The position numbers and the translations under genes are program-made. Of a stretch of DNA of 64,000 nucleotides, positions 14,380-23,166 are shown one piece after another. Below the pieces are notes generated by a model that did no database searches, was not told the DNA's origin, and saw only the letters and a program-made list of their open reading frames with translations. Origin of the DNA: an uncultured Pelagibacteraceae bacterium (GTDB lineage: Bacteria > Pseudomonadota > Alphaproteobacteria > Pelagibacterales > Pelagibacteraceae); the NCBI GenBank assembly GCA_902543485.1, contig CACBYP010000003.1, positions 1 to 64,000 on the forward strand, written 5' to 3'. The first letter of the stretch is position 1. Every line of letters begins with the position of its first letter.

Positions 14380-15932
14380 TATAAAATTCTTGGTGCTATA
14401 AACACTAACAATTCATCTAGGTTATCAGAATTTTCAGTCCCTTTAAAGAGATTACCTATTACAGGCACATTACCTATAGCTGGAAGTTGGTCTTTAGATT
14501 TTGATAAAACATTCTTTTTAATTCCACCAATTACTACTATATCACCATCCGCCACTAATAATTTTGTTACAATTTCCATTTTATTAACTGCTGGCGTATC
14601 ACCTGCAACTGATCTATTTGGTGTATCATTATTAACTTGAATACTTAATAAAACGTTTCCATCTCCGATAATACTAGGAGTGACCTCTAATTTAAGAGCC
14701 GCTTCCTTGAAAGATACTTGAGATCCTCCACCCTCTCCTGGAGCTTCATAAGGTATTTCCTCACCTTGAGTAACCGTTGCCACTTGATTATCTAGCGTGA
14801 ACACTTTTGGGTTAGAAATAGTTTTACCCATTCCCATTCTTTCTAATGCTGTAATTTCTGCTTTTAAAACTCCTGAACCAGTTCTTCTTAATATTCCAAT
14901 ACCACTTGTTGGATTTGTAATTGCAAAATTTGCTAAACTATCTGTTGCATCGCCAAGATTGGCAGCTCCTCCTGGTTCTGTACCTAAAGCACTTCCAGCG
15001 CTTCCACCTGATAGTCCACCAGCAACTTTACCAGCTCTTTGATAATAACCACCCAGTCTTGTTCCAAGTGCTTTTTCAAAATCAGAATTTGCTTCAACTA
15101 TAAAAGCTTCAATTAAAACTTGTTTTGTTCTTATATCTATTTCTTTAATAACTTTATCAACTACATCTAAATCTTTTTCTTTTCCTCTTACTATTATAGA
15201 TCGAGTTGTTTTTTCTTCGGTAATTTGGATTGGTGTATATGAACTTTCACCTGCCGTTGAAGTAAACAACTCATCAATAGTTTGCTTAGCTTGTGCAGGG
15301 GTTATATAATAAAGTCTAAAAATTTCAGAATATATTGGCTCAACACTATCTTCTAATTCTACTTTCTTTTTGACAGCTTGTGCTCTTTCAGATTTATAAG
15401 TCTCTTGTGCAGTTAACGTTTCAGGAGAATGAACTCTTATTAAGTTGCTAGATACATCGACATCTGATGCATAGTTTTTCATATCTAAAAGTGCTTGAAA
15501 AGCTTTGTCCCATGGGACGTCAATTAATTCTGCAGATATTGCTCCTGCAACCTCATCTCCAACTAAAACATTTATCTCTCCTATTTTACCCATCAATTTC
15601 ATGGTTTCTTTATAATCTAGATTTTTAAATTTAAGAGTTACCCGTTGTTTTAATAAAGGATAGTCATCGGGTATTATTAAGTAATTTCTTTGTGCTTCAG
15701 ATGATATTTTTTTTCTTTTTCCAAGTTTTTTTGCATCACCTTCAATAGGTTTGGGGCCCATTTCTAAAGTTTTAGCGATTTCTGATTGTCCACTACTTAC
15801 AATATCTTTATTTTTAATAAGAGGTGTATTGTGTTTAAATGGCTTGTCATATTTTTTCAAGTTCTGACAAGCATTTAATGCAACTAATAAAAATAATAAT
15901 CCAAAATATGTTAATATTTTTTTAATAGTCAT
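14379..15932 (-). CDS. pilQ: Type IV pilus outer-membrane secretin PilQ (lipoprotein, short MshL-like form)
   Basis: About 517 residues. The ATG at 15932 gives a lipoprotein signal (ending LVALNAC, lipobox Cys at about 22) and a GGGAG site just upstream, and overlaps pilP by 11 bases; the frame to 15962 would spoil the signal. Domains: STN/secretin N0 (about 94-160, LKFKNLDYKETMKLMGKIG), one N1 KH-like domain (about 205-275), then the secretin beta-barrel domain to the end (with TQGEEIPYE and LLVFIAPRIL). No AMIN peptidoglycan-binding domains are seen, unlike PilQ of Pseudomonas, so its layout is nearer MshL. A Gly/Ser/Ala-rich stretch (about 300-340) lies at the start of the secretin core. 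Confidence 0.92.
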   Translation of the reverse strand: MTIKKILTYFGLLFLLVALNACQNLKKYDKPFKHNTPLIKNKDIVSSGQSEIAKTLEMGPKPIEGDAKKLGKRKKISSEAQRNYLIIPDDYPLLKQRVTLKFKNLDYKETMKLMGKIGEINVLVGDEVAGAISAELIDVPWDKAFQALLDMKNYASDVDVSSNLIRVHSPETLTAQETYKSERAQAVKKKVELEDSVEPIYSEIFRLYYITPAQAKQTIDELFTSTAGESSYTPIQITEEKTTRSIIVRGKEKDLDVVDKVIKEIDIRTKQVLIEAFIVEANSDFEKALGTRLGGYYQRAGKVAGGLSGGSAGSALGTEPGGAANLGDATDSLANFAITNPTSGIGILRRTGSGVLKAEITALERMGMGKTISNPKVFTLDNQVATVTQGEEIPYEAPGEGGGSQVSFKEAALKLEVTPSIIGDGNVLLSIQVNNDTPNRSVAGDTPAVNKMEIVTKLLVADGDIVVIGGIKKNVLSKSKDQLPAIGNVPVIGNLFKGTENSDNLDELLVFIAPRIL

Positions 15933-16368
15933 CTGACTCCCGGACCTGGTTATTAAAATCAATTATCATGAATTTACCATCATCTCTTTTGAATATCGCT
16001 TCTGTTAATCTTAAATCAACTAATTGTATTTCTCCAAGATATTGACCTAAAGTCATTGTTAAAACTTCTCCGCCAGAATTAACTAAAGAAATGTAACTAT
16101 AATCTTTTCCAGAAATAAGCCCTGCTAATTTAAAATTATATAAACTCATCTCATTATCTTGTTCGTCTTGCGGTATGCTTGCTGAAGATGAAGTTCCCTC
16201 ATTTCCTGCAAAAGGGTCATTTAATGGAACTTCTTCATCTTCTTCCATTTCTTTAACAATTTCTTTTGCTGCATCTAGGACTTCTTGTTTTTGATCATGA
16301 TTATCTGCAAAAGCAACGTTTGCCATAAAAGAAAATATGATAATGAATAGAATTTTAAAAAAATTCAT
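15922..16368 (-). CDS. pilP: Type IV pilus alignment-complex protein PilP-like
   Basis: 148 residues with a signal peptide (MNFFKILFIIIFSFMANVAFA, cleavage near 21), an acidic linker (DNHDQ... EEDEEVPLNDPF) and a small C-terminal beta domain. In it, LYNFKLAGLISGKDYSYISL and the GQYLGEIQLVDLRLTEAIF stretch fit the PilP/GspC HR domain, which binds the secretin. It shows no obvious lipobox, unlike classical PilP. Position supports the call: it overlaps pilO (14 bases) and pilQ (11 bases). Family assignment rests mainly on context plus the weak HR pattern. Confidence 0.8.
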   Translation of the reverse strand: MNFFKILFIIIFSFMANVAFADNHDQKQEVLDAAKEIVKEMEEDEEVPLNDPFAGNEGTSSSASIPQDEQDNEMSLYNFKLAGLISGKDYSYISLVNSGGEVLTMTLGQYLGEIQLVDLRLTEAIFKRDDGKFMIIDFNNQVRESDDY

Positions 16369-16993
16369 CTGGTAATCCTACAATTGTTAATTCACCTTGC
16401 GCCATTATCGCTCCAGTTGAATCGTTTTGTACTATACTTATAGTCTCTTTGTCAAAATTTAACATTTTATTTTGCCTAGAAACCGCTCTTTTAAACTTTA
16501 TATAACCTAAAAAATTCCCTTTGATTTCATAATCTACAGGTATTTGATAATAAGAAACCATATCCCTAGTAATATTATTTTCTGCTTGTTGAGTAACTCC
16601 TTGTTTAAATACTGGCTTAGGTTTTTTCTTTTCAATTTTTGATATTACCAATCCATTAACAGCAGCATACTTACTTAAACTTTCATAAAGATCTTCAACT
16701 TCAGCTTTTGAATGAAATAGAGTTGAAGTTTTATCAAAATCTGGTTTCATTTCCTTAATTCTTGATTTGAAAGTAATTATTTCATTATCAAATTGTGAGA
16801 TCTCATTTTGCTTTGCTATTTTGTCATTGTATTTGGCTTTTCTTTCTTTGACCATTGGATTTAAAATTACATAGTAAATTATTAAAAATAAAATTATTGC
16901 TCCAAAACCAGATCCAAATTTGATTAAAGTTTTTTTATCTACAGCAGCTAATTTTTGCTTTAGATCATCCATAGTTATGTTTTTTAAATCCAT
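16355..16993 (-). CDS. pilO: Type IV pilus alignment-complex protein PilO
   Basis: 212-residue bitopic inner-membrane protein: cytoplasmic N-terminus of about 28 residues, one transmembrane helix (about 29-45, GAIILFLIIYYVILNPM), a periplasmic coiled coil (about 48-90) and a ferredoxin-like C-terminal domain (VDYEIKGNFLGYIKFKRAVS is the typical PilO core). PilO pairs with PilN and PilP to align the inner-membrane motor with the PilQ secretin. It overlaps the fused pilMN gene by one base and pilP by 14 bases. Confidence 0.9.
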   Translation of the reverse strand: MDLKNITMDDLKQKLAAVDKKTLIKFGSGFGAIILFLIIYYVILNPMVKERKAKYNDKIAKQNEISQFDNEIITFKSRIKEMKPDFDKTSTLFHSKAEVEDLYESLSKYAAVNGLVISKIEKKKPKPVFKQGVTQQAENNITRDMVSYYQIPVDYEIKGNFLGYIKFKRAVSRQNKMLNFDKETISIVQNDSTGAIMAQGELTIVGLPDEFF

Positions 16994-18711
16994 TATACTT
17001 GCTCCAATACACAGGCTACTTTAAAGCCCTTCATAGTTTGTGATCCCTGCTGCTGACCTTGAGGTAGTGTCATACTTGCCAATGAAGCTTGTGAAATCAA
17101 TTTTTTATTGTTTAAATTACTAATTAATTTTAAGATATCTTGATCACTAAATGCCGTTCCTTCAATAACGACTAAATCTGAGCCATTATATTCTATTTTG
17201 CTAAATTTAACTCTTTTAGGAACTGCAGAAGCAATCTGTGCTAATACTCTAAAGCTTACAGTTTTATTAGACTTAATTGATTTACTTAATTCAAGTGACT
17301 TAAGCATAAAACCAATTTCTTTTGCATATTTATTTTTCTCTATAGTTTTAAGCTCATGAGTTTGTAAAATTTCATCATAACCATCAATTTTTTTATTAAG
17401 ATCTGTAATTTGCCAAAATGATAAACCAAATAATACTACATAGATAAGTGAAACTATTCCTACCACTCCTTTGAATGCAAAATTTGAAAAAGCTTTTGCT
17501 TTTTTCTGAGCAATCATATTTTCTCTATTAGGCAAAAGATTAATATTTTTAACAGCAGTAACAAATTTATAGTAACCAAAAACATCTAGTTTTCTGAATG
17601 CAAGTCCCATCACTGTTGAAAAGTATGAACGGTTATCCATTTTAATATCATTTTCTAATTGTGCAGGAATTTTTATTCCATCAAAAGGATCAAATAAATT
17701 GTATCCGGTGTTAACCATATTTTTTCTAAAGCTACCAAGATAATCTTCAACATTTTGCAGATTTGAAGTAACTTTTAAATTTCTAATTCTTTTTTCATAT
17801 TTTTGTTCAAAGTCTTGAACTGCTTGTTTGACTTGTGTCATATATCTTCTAACAAGTGCATCCATCTCTTCTTGATTATTGCTTTCTTGAAGTGTTTTTC
17901 TATCTTGAGATCTAATAAAAATATCAGTTATTATTGGATTGTTTTCGTAAAGTATCATTACATAGTTTTCATCTAAACCAAATTCTAGAACAGCAGTTAA
18001 GTTAGAGTCTTCAATTGAACCTGCAATTTGATTAATTTGATCAACAGCAGATTTTAAGGCGAAACATTTAACATCTATAATAACAGCATTTAATCCACCT
18101 TTTTTAATAATGTCTGTGTAGCTATTAATGTCTGATAATTTTGATGCTACAAAAAGGATATCCATTGTGTTTCCTGTTTTGTCTCTATTTATTACTTGAT
18201 GGAATATAGAGTAGTCATTTAAATTATCAGTTAATTGAACTAAGTTTTCCCAAAGTGAGTCTGTATCTATTGCTTTTTTTAATTCTTCATCAGTCATTAA
18301 AGGTGCAGTTACAACTCTTATAATTGCGCTAGTTACTGGAATTGCGATTGCAGCGTTAGTCGTATTAATTTTGGATTTTTGTAAAGCTAATTTTAATTCA
18401 TCAGCAACTTTGTCAGGATTTTCAAGTACTGTTCCATTTTCTGGAATACCCTCAAATTTATGAACATAAAATTTATCTAAAACCCATTGATTGGCTTTGT
18501 TACTCGAAACTTGCGATAATCTAATCTCGGATGGAGTTAGCTCAACTCCTAAAATTTCCTCACCTTTAATTGATTGTTTACCTAATCTATTTTTAAGAAG
18601 CTTACTAAAAAATCCTTCTTTTTTTTTGCTTTCTCCTCCTTGTGGTACCGGAGCTGCGTTTGCATCATCTTTTTTTTTCTTTTTAAATAAATTTGCAAAA
18701 GGATTTTTCAT
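16993..18711 (-). CDS. pilMN: Fused PilM-PilN type IV pilus alignment protein
   Basis: 572 residues joining two normally separate proteins. Residues about 45-375 are the actin-like PilM ATPase fold (starting EEILGVELTPSEIRLSQV, preceded by a lysine-rich tail and an Ala/Pro/Gly stretch). PilN begins at about residue 387 with the diagnostic INLLPNRE, normally the extreme N-terminus by which PilN binds PilM; it has its transmembrane helix at about 414-434 and a periplasmic coiled-coil plus ferredoxin-like domain to the end. No frameshift or stop separates the halves, and both have family-typical lengths. The gene heads the minus-strand operon pilMN-O-P-Q-B-C. Confidence 0.9.
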   Translation of the reverse strand: MKNPFANLFKKKKKDDANAAPVPQGGESKKKEGFFSKLLKNRLGKQSIKGEEILGVELTPSEIRLSQVSSNKANQWVLDKFYVHKFEGIPENGTVLENPDKVADELKLALQKSKINTTNAAIAIPVTSAIIRVVTAPLMTDEELKKAIDTDSLWENLVQLTDNLNDYSIFHQVINRDKTGNTMDILFVASKLSDINSYTDIIKKGGLNAVIIDVKCFALKSAVDQINQIAGSIEDSNLTAVLEFGLDENYVMILYENNPIITDIFIRSQDRKTLQESNNQEEMDALVRRYMTQVKQAVQDFEQKYEKRIRNLKVTSNLQNVEDYLGSFRKNMVNTGYNLFDPFDGIKIPAQLENDIKMDNRSYFSTVMGLAFRKLDVFGYYKFVTAVKNINLLPNRENMIAQKKAKAFSNFAFKGVVGIVSLIYVVLFGLSFWQITDLNKKIDGYDEILQTHELKTIEKNKYAKEIGFMLKSLELSKSIKSNKTVSFRVLAQIASAVPKRVKFSKIEYNGSDLVVIEGTAFSDQDILKLISNLNNKKLISQASLASMTLPQGQQQGSQTMKGFKVACVLEQV

Positions 18712-18838
18712 AAATTTTATAAACGAATTTTAACTTTATACTCAACTTTTACTAGAATAAAAATAACTGATATTCAAATTGGGTTTTTTACAAAAATTAA
18801 TTGGTAAAACAAGTCAATTTTATAGTACAAAGGCTTGT

Positions 18839-19855
18839 ATGTTTGAAAAGTTAGAACAACTAGCTAAAGACAATAAAAAAATCTCTGATTTTCATATTAG
18901 AGCAGGATCTCCACTTGCATATAGACAAACTGGAGAAATAATAAAAGTCCAGGAAGTCATGGTTACAGCTCAAGATCTAAAAGATCTGCTTTCAATGAAT
19001 TGTAATGAACATGAATTAAATAAATTTGAAAAAACACACGAACTTGATACATCCGTTACCCTAAGCGGATTAAGATTTAGAGCGAATTTTTATAAAACGA
19101 TTAATGGACCTGCATGTGTTTGCAGAAGAGTTGAAAGTAAAATTCCAGATATGGAACAATTCAACTTACCACAAGCTCTCTATGACATTGTTGATTTTCA
19201 TAAAGGTTTAGTTTTAGTAACAGGTCCAACTGGCTCTGGTAAATCAACAACACTTGCAGCAATAGTAAATGAAATTAATAAAACAAGAACTGCAAATATA
19301 ATCACAGTTGAGGACCCTGTAGAATTTATTCATAAAGACAATAAAAGTATTGTCTCTCATAGAGAGGTAGGAAAACAAACAGAAACTTTTGCAGCGGCAT
19401 TAAAAGCAGCTTTAAGAGAAGACCCTGATGTAATCCTTGTTGGTGAGATGAGAGATCTTGAAACAATAAGTCTTGCATTAACAGCAGCAGAAACTGGTCA
19501 CTTAGTATTTGGAACTTTGCACACGAGTGGTGCACCGAGTACAATTAACAGAATAATAGATGTGTTTCCTCCTGAACAACAGGAACAAATTCGAGCTCAA
19601 ATTTCAACTTCTCTTAAAATGGTTGTGACCCAAAGATTGTTAAAGACTAGAGACGGCGCAGGAAGAGTTGGTGCATTTGAAATAATGAAATGTACCGCAC
19701 CTATACAAAACTTGATTAGAGAAGCAAAAATTCACCAAATTCCAAGTATAATGCAAACAGCAGTTAGAGATGGAATGATTACCATGGAAAAATCTCTTGA
19801 AGAATTAGCGAAATCAGGGAAAATAGATCCAGGTGCAGCAAGATCAGAACATTAA
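18839..19855 (+). CDS. pilT: Pilus retraction ATPase PilT
   Basis: 338-residue PilT/PilU-type ATPase that drives pilus retraction. The ATG at 18839 gives the family-typical opening (MFEKLEQLAKDNKKISDFHI) and has AAAGG just upstream; a TTG at 18779 would add 20 atypical residues. Walker A GPTGSGKST is at about 128-136; Walker B/Asp-box in DPDVILVGEMRD; the His box as LHTSGAPS. The C-terminal APIQNLIREAKIHQIPSIMQ segment corresponds to the AIRNLIRE retraction motif of PilT, and the zinc tetracysteine of PilB is absent. It is the first gene of a plus-strand operon of minor pilins and PilY1. Confidence 0.93.
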   Translation: MFEKLEQLAKDNKKISDFHIRAGSPLAYRQTGEIIKVQEVMVTAQDLKDLLSMNCNEHELNKFEKTHELDTSVTLSGLRFRANFYKTINGPACVCRRVESKIPDMEQFNLPQALYDIVDFHKGLVLVTGPTGSGKSTTLAAIVNEINKTRTANIITVEDPVEFIHKDNKSIVSHREVGKQTETFAAALKAALREDPDVILVGEMRDLETISLALTAAETGHLVFGTLHTSGAPSTINRIIDVFPPEQQEQIRAQISTSLKMVVTQRLLKTRDGAGRVGAFEIMKCTAPIQNLIREAKIHQIPSIMQTAVRDGMITMEKSLEELAKSGKIDPGAARSEH

Positions 19856-20486
19856 AGGATTTACAATTTTAGAGTTACTAGTTGTTATTACAATAGTAGC
19901 AATAATTTCCGCTGTTGCTTATCCAAATTTTTCAAATTGGCGACAAGATAGAGAGTTAAGAGCTGCAATGGAAAAAGCAGCAACTATGCTTTCATCTGTA
20001 AATACATTATCTCAAAGAGGAAATTATCCCTTTGTTCAATTTAGAGTAACACCCAACGGAACCTCATCAACAAAATTTGTTTCAAAAGGAATGGATGCAA
20101 CTTCGTTATCAATTAAATTAAATAATGCACAAACTATTGAATGTAATACTTCTAGTGGTAGTTACTGGGACAATAACCAAGTTGATGAAACAACAAAAAA
20201 AATATCAACACATATTAGCAAAGACGGTGCTGTTTGTTTTTCTAAGGATGGAAGTTATTTTAAAGCACATGGAACCTTAAAAAATAATTTAAATGTTACA
20301 GTCGAAAATAGATTAACAAACCAATATTTGATACTTTGTACAACATCAAACGCAAGTAATGGTGGTAAATGTCCTTTAGATAAAGGAGGTGGGTTGGAAA
20401 AACCTGCATACTTGGTTGAATGGACTAGATTTGGTAATATAAGTAAATTTAAATGGAGTGGAAATGATTGGACTAGGCAAAACTAA
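19833..20486 (+). CDS. Minor type IV prepilin, FimT/GspH-like
   Basis: 217-residue pseudopilin. The start is a GTG inside the end of pilT (23-base overlap); it gives the leader MQQDQNIKG directly before the processed FTILELLVVITIVA, with Glu5 of the mature protein in place, so the overlap is real. There is no ATG that preserves the leader. The soluble part is rich in Asn, Ser and Thr and has cysteines near 105, 134, 169 and 179. As first of four minor prepilins followed by pilY1, it matches the FimT/FimU position in the minor-pilin priming complex that initiates pilus assembly. Confidence 0.85.
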   Translation: MQQDQNIKGFTILELLVVITIVAIISAVAYPNFSNWRQDRELRAAMEKAATMLSSVNTLSQRGNYPFVQFRVTPNGTSSTKFVSKGMDATSLSIKLNNAQTIECNTSSGSYWDNNQVDETTKKISTHISKDGAVCFSKDGSYFKAHGTLKNNLNVTVENRLTNQYLILCTTSNASNGGKCPLDKGGGLEKPAYLVEWTRFGNISKFKWSGNDWTRQN

Positions 20487-21033
20487 ACTATCAGAAAAAG
20501 GAATGACCCTGCTTGAAGCCCTGGTTTCAACAGCAATTATAGGTATTGGATTTGTTGCGGTTTTTCAGATGGTTAATTATTCAGTTCAATCTATTGATGT
20601 TTCTGGAGAAAGAACAAAGGCAAATTATTTGGTATCCATGGTGGCGGAAGACTTAATTTCTGAAAGAGACTCAAACTCTCCTACTACAGACGTAAAATTT
20701 AAAGATTATTTAATAAATAATTCTTGGAGTATGGCAAACTGTTCTAACAGAGGCACATCTTCCACTAATTTTAATAATGCAGTCCAAAACAAATTTCAAA
20801 AATGGGATAAAAGATTTTCTAAAGAAAGACTTAAATGCAAGGGAAATAAAGATAATAAAATTCTCAAAATTTACGAAATTTGTAATAATAACGCTGCAGC
20901 AAATAACTGTAAATACAACAACACTACAAATTACAAAGGTAATGGTGTTTACGAAAAATGGTATCTAGGAAAAATGGAAGTCAATCTAAACGATGGCAAG
21001 AAAAAAAAGTATTTATATTTTCAATTTAATTAA
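20464..21033 (+). CDS. Minor type IV prepilin, PilV-like
   Basis: 189 residues from the ATG at 20464 (a GTG two codons earlier is possible; GGAG precedes the ATG by five bases). The leader MIGLGKTKLSEKG is followed by MTLLEALVSTAIIGIG, a PilV-type processing site with Met at position 1 and Glu5 kept. The middle is Asn/Lys-rich with several cysteines. It overlaps the FimT-like gene by 23 bases and ends in TAATG, overlapping the next gene by one base. Its order after FimT and before PilW agrees with the PilV role in the tip-priming complex. Confidence 0.85.
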   Translation: MIGLGKTKLSEKGMTLLEALVSTAIIGIGFVAVFQMVNYSVQSIDVSGERTKANYLVSMVAEDLISERDSNSPTTDVKFKDYLINNSWSMANCSNRGTSSTNFNNAVQNKFQKWDKRFSKERLKCKGNKDNKILKIYEICNNNAAANNCKYNNTTNYKGNGVYEKWYLGKMEVNLNDGKKKKYLYFQFN

Positions 21034-21869
21034 TGAGAAAAAAATTAAGCAATATTGCAGGTGTAACTTTAATAGAAATTCTAATTGGAATTTTAATTTC
21101 TGTTGTGATGATGGGTGCTATGTTCACTTCATATACTGTTGTTAATAACACTTACTCTCAAGTTACTGATCGAGCAAAAATTTCAACAGCTGGAAGAGAT
21201 GTTGTTGGAATGATTATGAGAGATATTAGAAATGCTGGATTTATGTATTTCAATGATAATATCAAAACATCAAATGAGCATATTCCAATTCTAATTACTA
21301 AATATGTGAATTTTTCAGAATGCGATAAAATCGATATTGTTTATGGAGATGTAAATTATAAACAAGGAAGAACGCCTGCATATATATATGAGAGATATAA
21401 AATAACTTATAAATGCAAAAAATCTACTATTCCTGATAAAACGCAACCGCAATTAGGTGGAGGTGGATACCCTCCAATCGATGCTTTTGCTGTTTATAAA
21501 AAAAAAGTTAAATGGAATAATACATCAGGTAGATGGGATGATCCTACAACAGATAACAATGATAAAACATATGATGATCAACTAGTTGTAGACTACGTAG
21601 ATGATATGATTTTTAATCCTGTTGACGAAAAAGGAGTATTAATCAATCCACCACCATCTGCAACAAATGTAAACAAAGATTTAATTTATAAAATTAAAAC
21701 TGTTGATATCGCATTAACTGTTAGATCAACAAAAAATTTTTTTAGAAATTCAAAAATTAGAGATGTGTTTGCATTAAAAGACTCAACTAGAAATAAAAAG
21801 AAAACTGACAAATATTTAAGAGATACAATTATTGTAACTGCTCATGCAAGAAATTTGGGAATGGAATAA
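21033..21869 (+). CDS. Minor type IV prepilin, PilW-like
   Basis: 278 residues. The leader MRKKLSNIAG precedes VTLIEILIGILISVVMMGAM with Glu5 retained; the longer soluble domain is usual for PilW. A conserved PilW-like segment follows the helix (AGRDVVGMIMRDIRNAGFM, about 55-73). It is translationally coupled on both sides by one-base TAATG overlaps (PilV-like before, PilX-like after). It would form part of the minor-pilin/PilY1 tip complex. Confidence 0.88.
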   Translation: MRKKLSNIAGVTLIEILIGILISVVMMGAMFTSYTVVNNTYSQVTDRAKISTAGRDVVGMIMRDIRNAGFMYFNDNIKTSNEHIPILITKYVNFSECDKIDIVYGDVNYKQGRTPAYIYERYKITYKCKKSTIPDKTQPQLGGGGYPPIDAFAVYKKKVKWNNTSGRWDDPTTDNNDKTYDDQLVVDYVDDMIFNPVDEKGVLINPPPSATNVNKDLIYKIKTVDIALTVRSTKNFFRNSKIRDVFALKDSTRNKKKTDKYLRDTIIVTAHARNLGME

Positions 21870-22561
21870 TGAAAAAAAATGAACAAGGTTTTGCGCTGGT
21901 ATTATCTTTAGTCTTAATGCTTGCAATGTCATTGATGGGAGGAGCGTTAATTGTAATATCAGCAGGTGACCATCAAAGTAATAATAAGAGTGATGAGTAT
22001 CAGCAAACTTTCTACATTGCTGAAACAGCTTTGATAGAAGGTGAAAAATATGTGCTCAATCAATTTTTAGGACCTTGGAGTACTTCAAATCATGTTAGGG
22101 ATACATCAAAAAGAAATTTACCAGCTAATAACACTCAATGGAACGGCAATATGGCTAATTATAGGATCAATTATAATTCTAGCAATAGCTCTCTTTATTA
22201 TAATACAGAAAATTTCTGCGCTAATAGCTTTAAGGATTTAGACAAGGTTAGATTAAGTGGAAATTTCTATGATGTTGTAGCCGCACAAAGTTGGAATTTT
22301 GGAAAATTAGTACGTGATAGTTTTAATTCTGCAACTAATGATGAGAGAAAAGAAGCTGAAAAACTTTATAATTACTTTTATGAATTTTTTGTCATAAGAA
22401 TTGGTGCCGCGCCTTTCAGAGGTACTGGCTCTAGTGTTAAAAAAGGCTCAACTGATAAAGGAAATGATGGAATGGCTTATCGAATTTATGGCTGCGGTTT
22501 AAAGAAGGGTAGCGAAAGAATGGTAGTTGCTTTAGAAAGTGTGATTGTATTACCTAAATAA
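21869..22561 (+). CDS. Minor type IV pilus protein, PilX-like
   Basis: 230 residues. The N-terminus MKKNEQG followed by FALVLSLVLMLAMSLMGGAL matches the PilX/GspK type, in which the usual Glu5 of mature pilins is absent, as seen here. The segment YQQTFYIAETALIEGEKYVL (about 45-64) is the conserved post-helix region of PilX N-terminal domains. PilX-type proteins cap the tip complex and bind PilY1. It overlaps the PilW-like gene by one base; a 45-base gap separates it from the next gene. Confidence 0.88.
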   Translation: MKKNEQGFALVLSLVLMLAMSLMGGALIVISAGDHQSNNKSDEYQQTFYIAETALIEGEKYVLNQFLGPWSTSNHVRDTSKRNLPANNTQWNGNMANYRINYNSSNSSLYYNTENFCANSFKDLDKVRLSGNFYDVVAAQSWNFGKLVRDSFNSATNDERKEAEKLYNYFYEFFVIRIGAAPFRGTGSSVKKGSTDKGNDGMAYRIYGCGLKKGSERMVVALESVIVLPK

Positions 22562-22606
22562 AATGACGACAAATATAATGAGTTATACTAATATTTCTAA
22601 ATCTTT

Positions 22607-23164
22607 ATGAAAAATTTAATCAAATTTATTATAATTTTTTCAATTTTGAGCACACCTGTCCAAGCTGCTTGTGATTTTTTAATTGATATTGGAGATAGTG
22701 GTAAAAAAGTTTTTGATAAATTTGATATGCCACTACCAGGATATAAAGGACAATATTATTTGCCCATTCCATCACCAGAGTTATGTCCAAATGATAATTT
22801 GAACAATGATATTGCAGTAGAATATGTATTTTTAGGTGAAACAGAAGATGCTGCAAAATTAGCAGCCATTAGAATGATTGTAATGAATGATGGTAAAAAT
22901 ACTGAGAATAACAAATTAACATTAATGAGATACGTTAAAAAAGTTTATGGTGATTTCGATACAGGACAAAATCCACAAATATTCGATAGTTTCAAAATTT
23001 GGGAGAAAAGTAATAATGATGTCATTGTATATAAAAGAATGCTTGGTGAAGAAGAACTTTTTGAAGAAGAATTAATGATTACAACTGTAGAATACGATGA
23101 AAAATTAGGTAAATTTTATTATGATCTTGAAGTCGAATTAGAGAAAATGGAGCAAGAACAATAA
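22607..23164 (+). CDS. Secreted protein of unknown function in the pilus tip operon
   Basis: 185 residues, not recognised. It has a signal peptide (MKNLIKFIIIFSILSTPVQA, cleavage near residue 20) and no further membrane segment, so it should be periplasmic or exported. The mature protein is mixed alpha/beta by eye and acidic, ending in a charged stretch (VELEKMEQEQ). It has one cysteine just after the cleavage site (CDFLIDIGD) and one near 64. It lies between the PilX-like gene and pilY1, 2 bases before pilY1, so it is probably a tip-complex accessory or chaperone; this is inference from position only. Confidence 0.75.
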   Translation: MKNLIKFIIIFSILSTPVQAACDFLIDIGDSGKKVFDKFDMPLPGYKGQYYLPIPSPELCPNDNLNNDIAVEYVFLGETEDAAKLAAIRMIVMNDGKNTENNKLTLMRYVKKVYGDFDTGQNPQIFDSFKIWEKSNNDVIVYKRMLGEEELFEEELMITTVEYDEKLGKFYYDLEVELEKMEQEQ

Positions 23165-23166
23165 TT

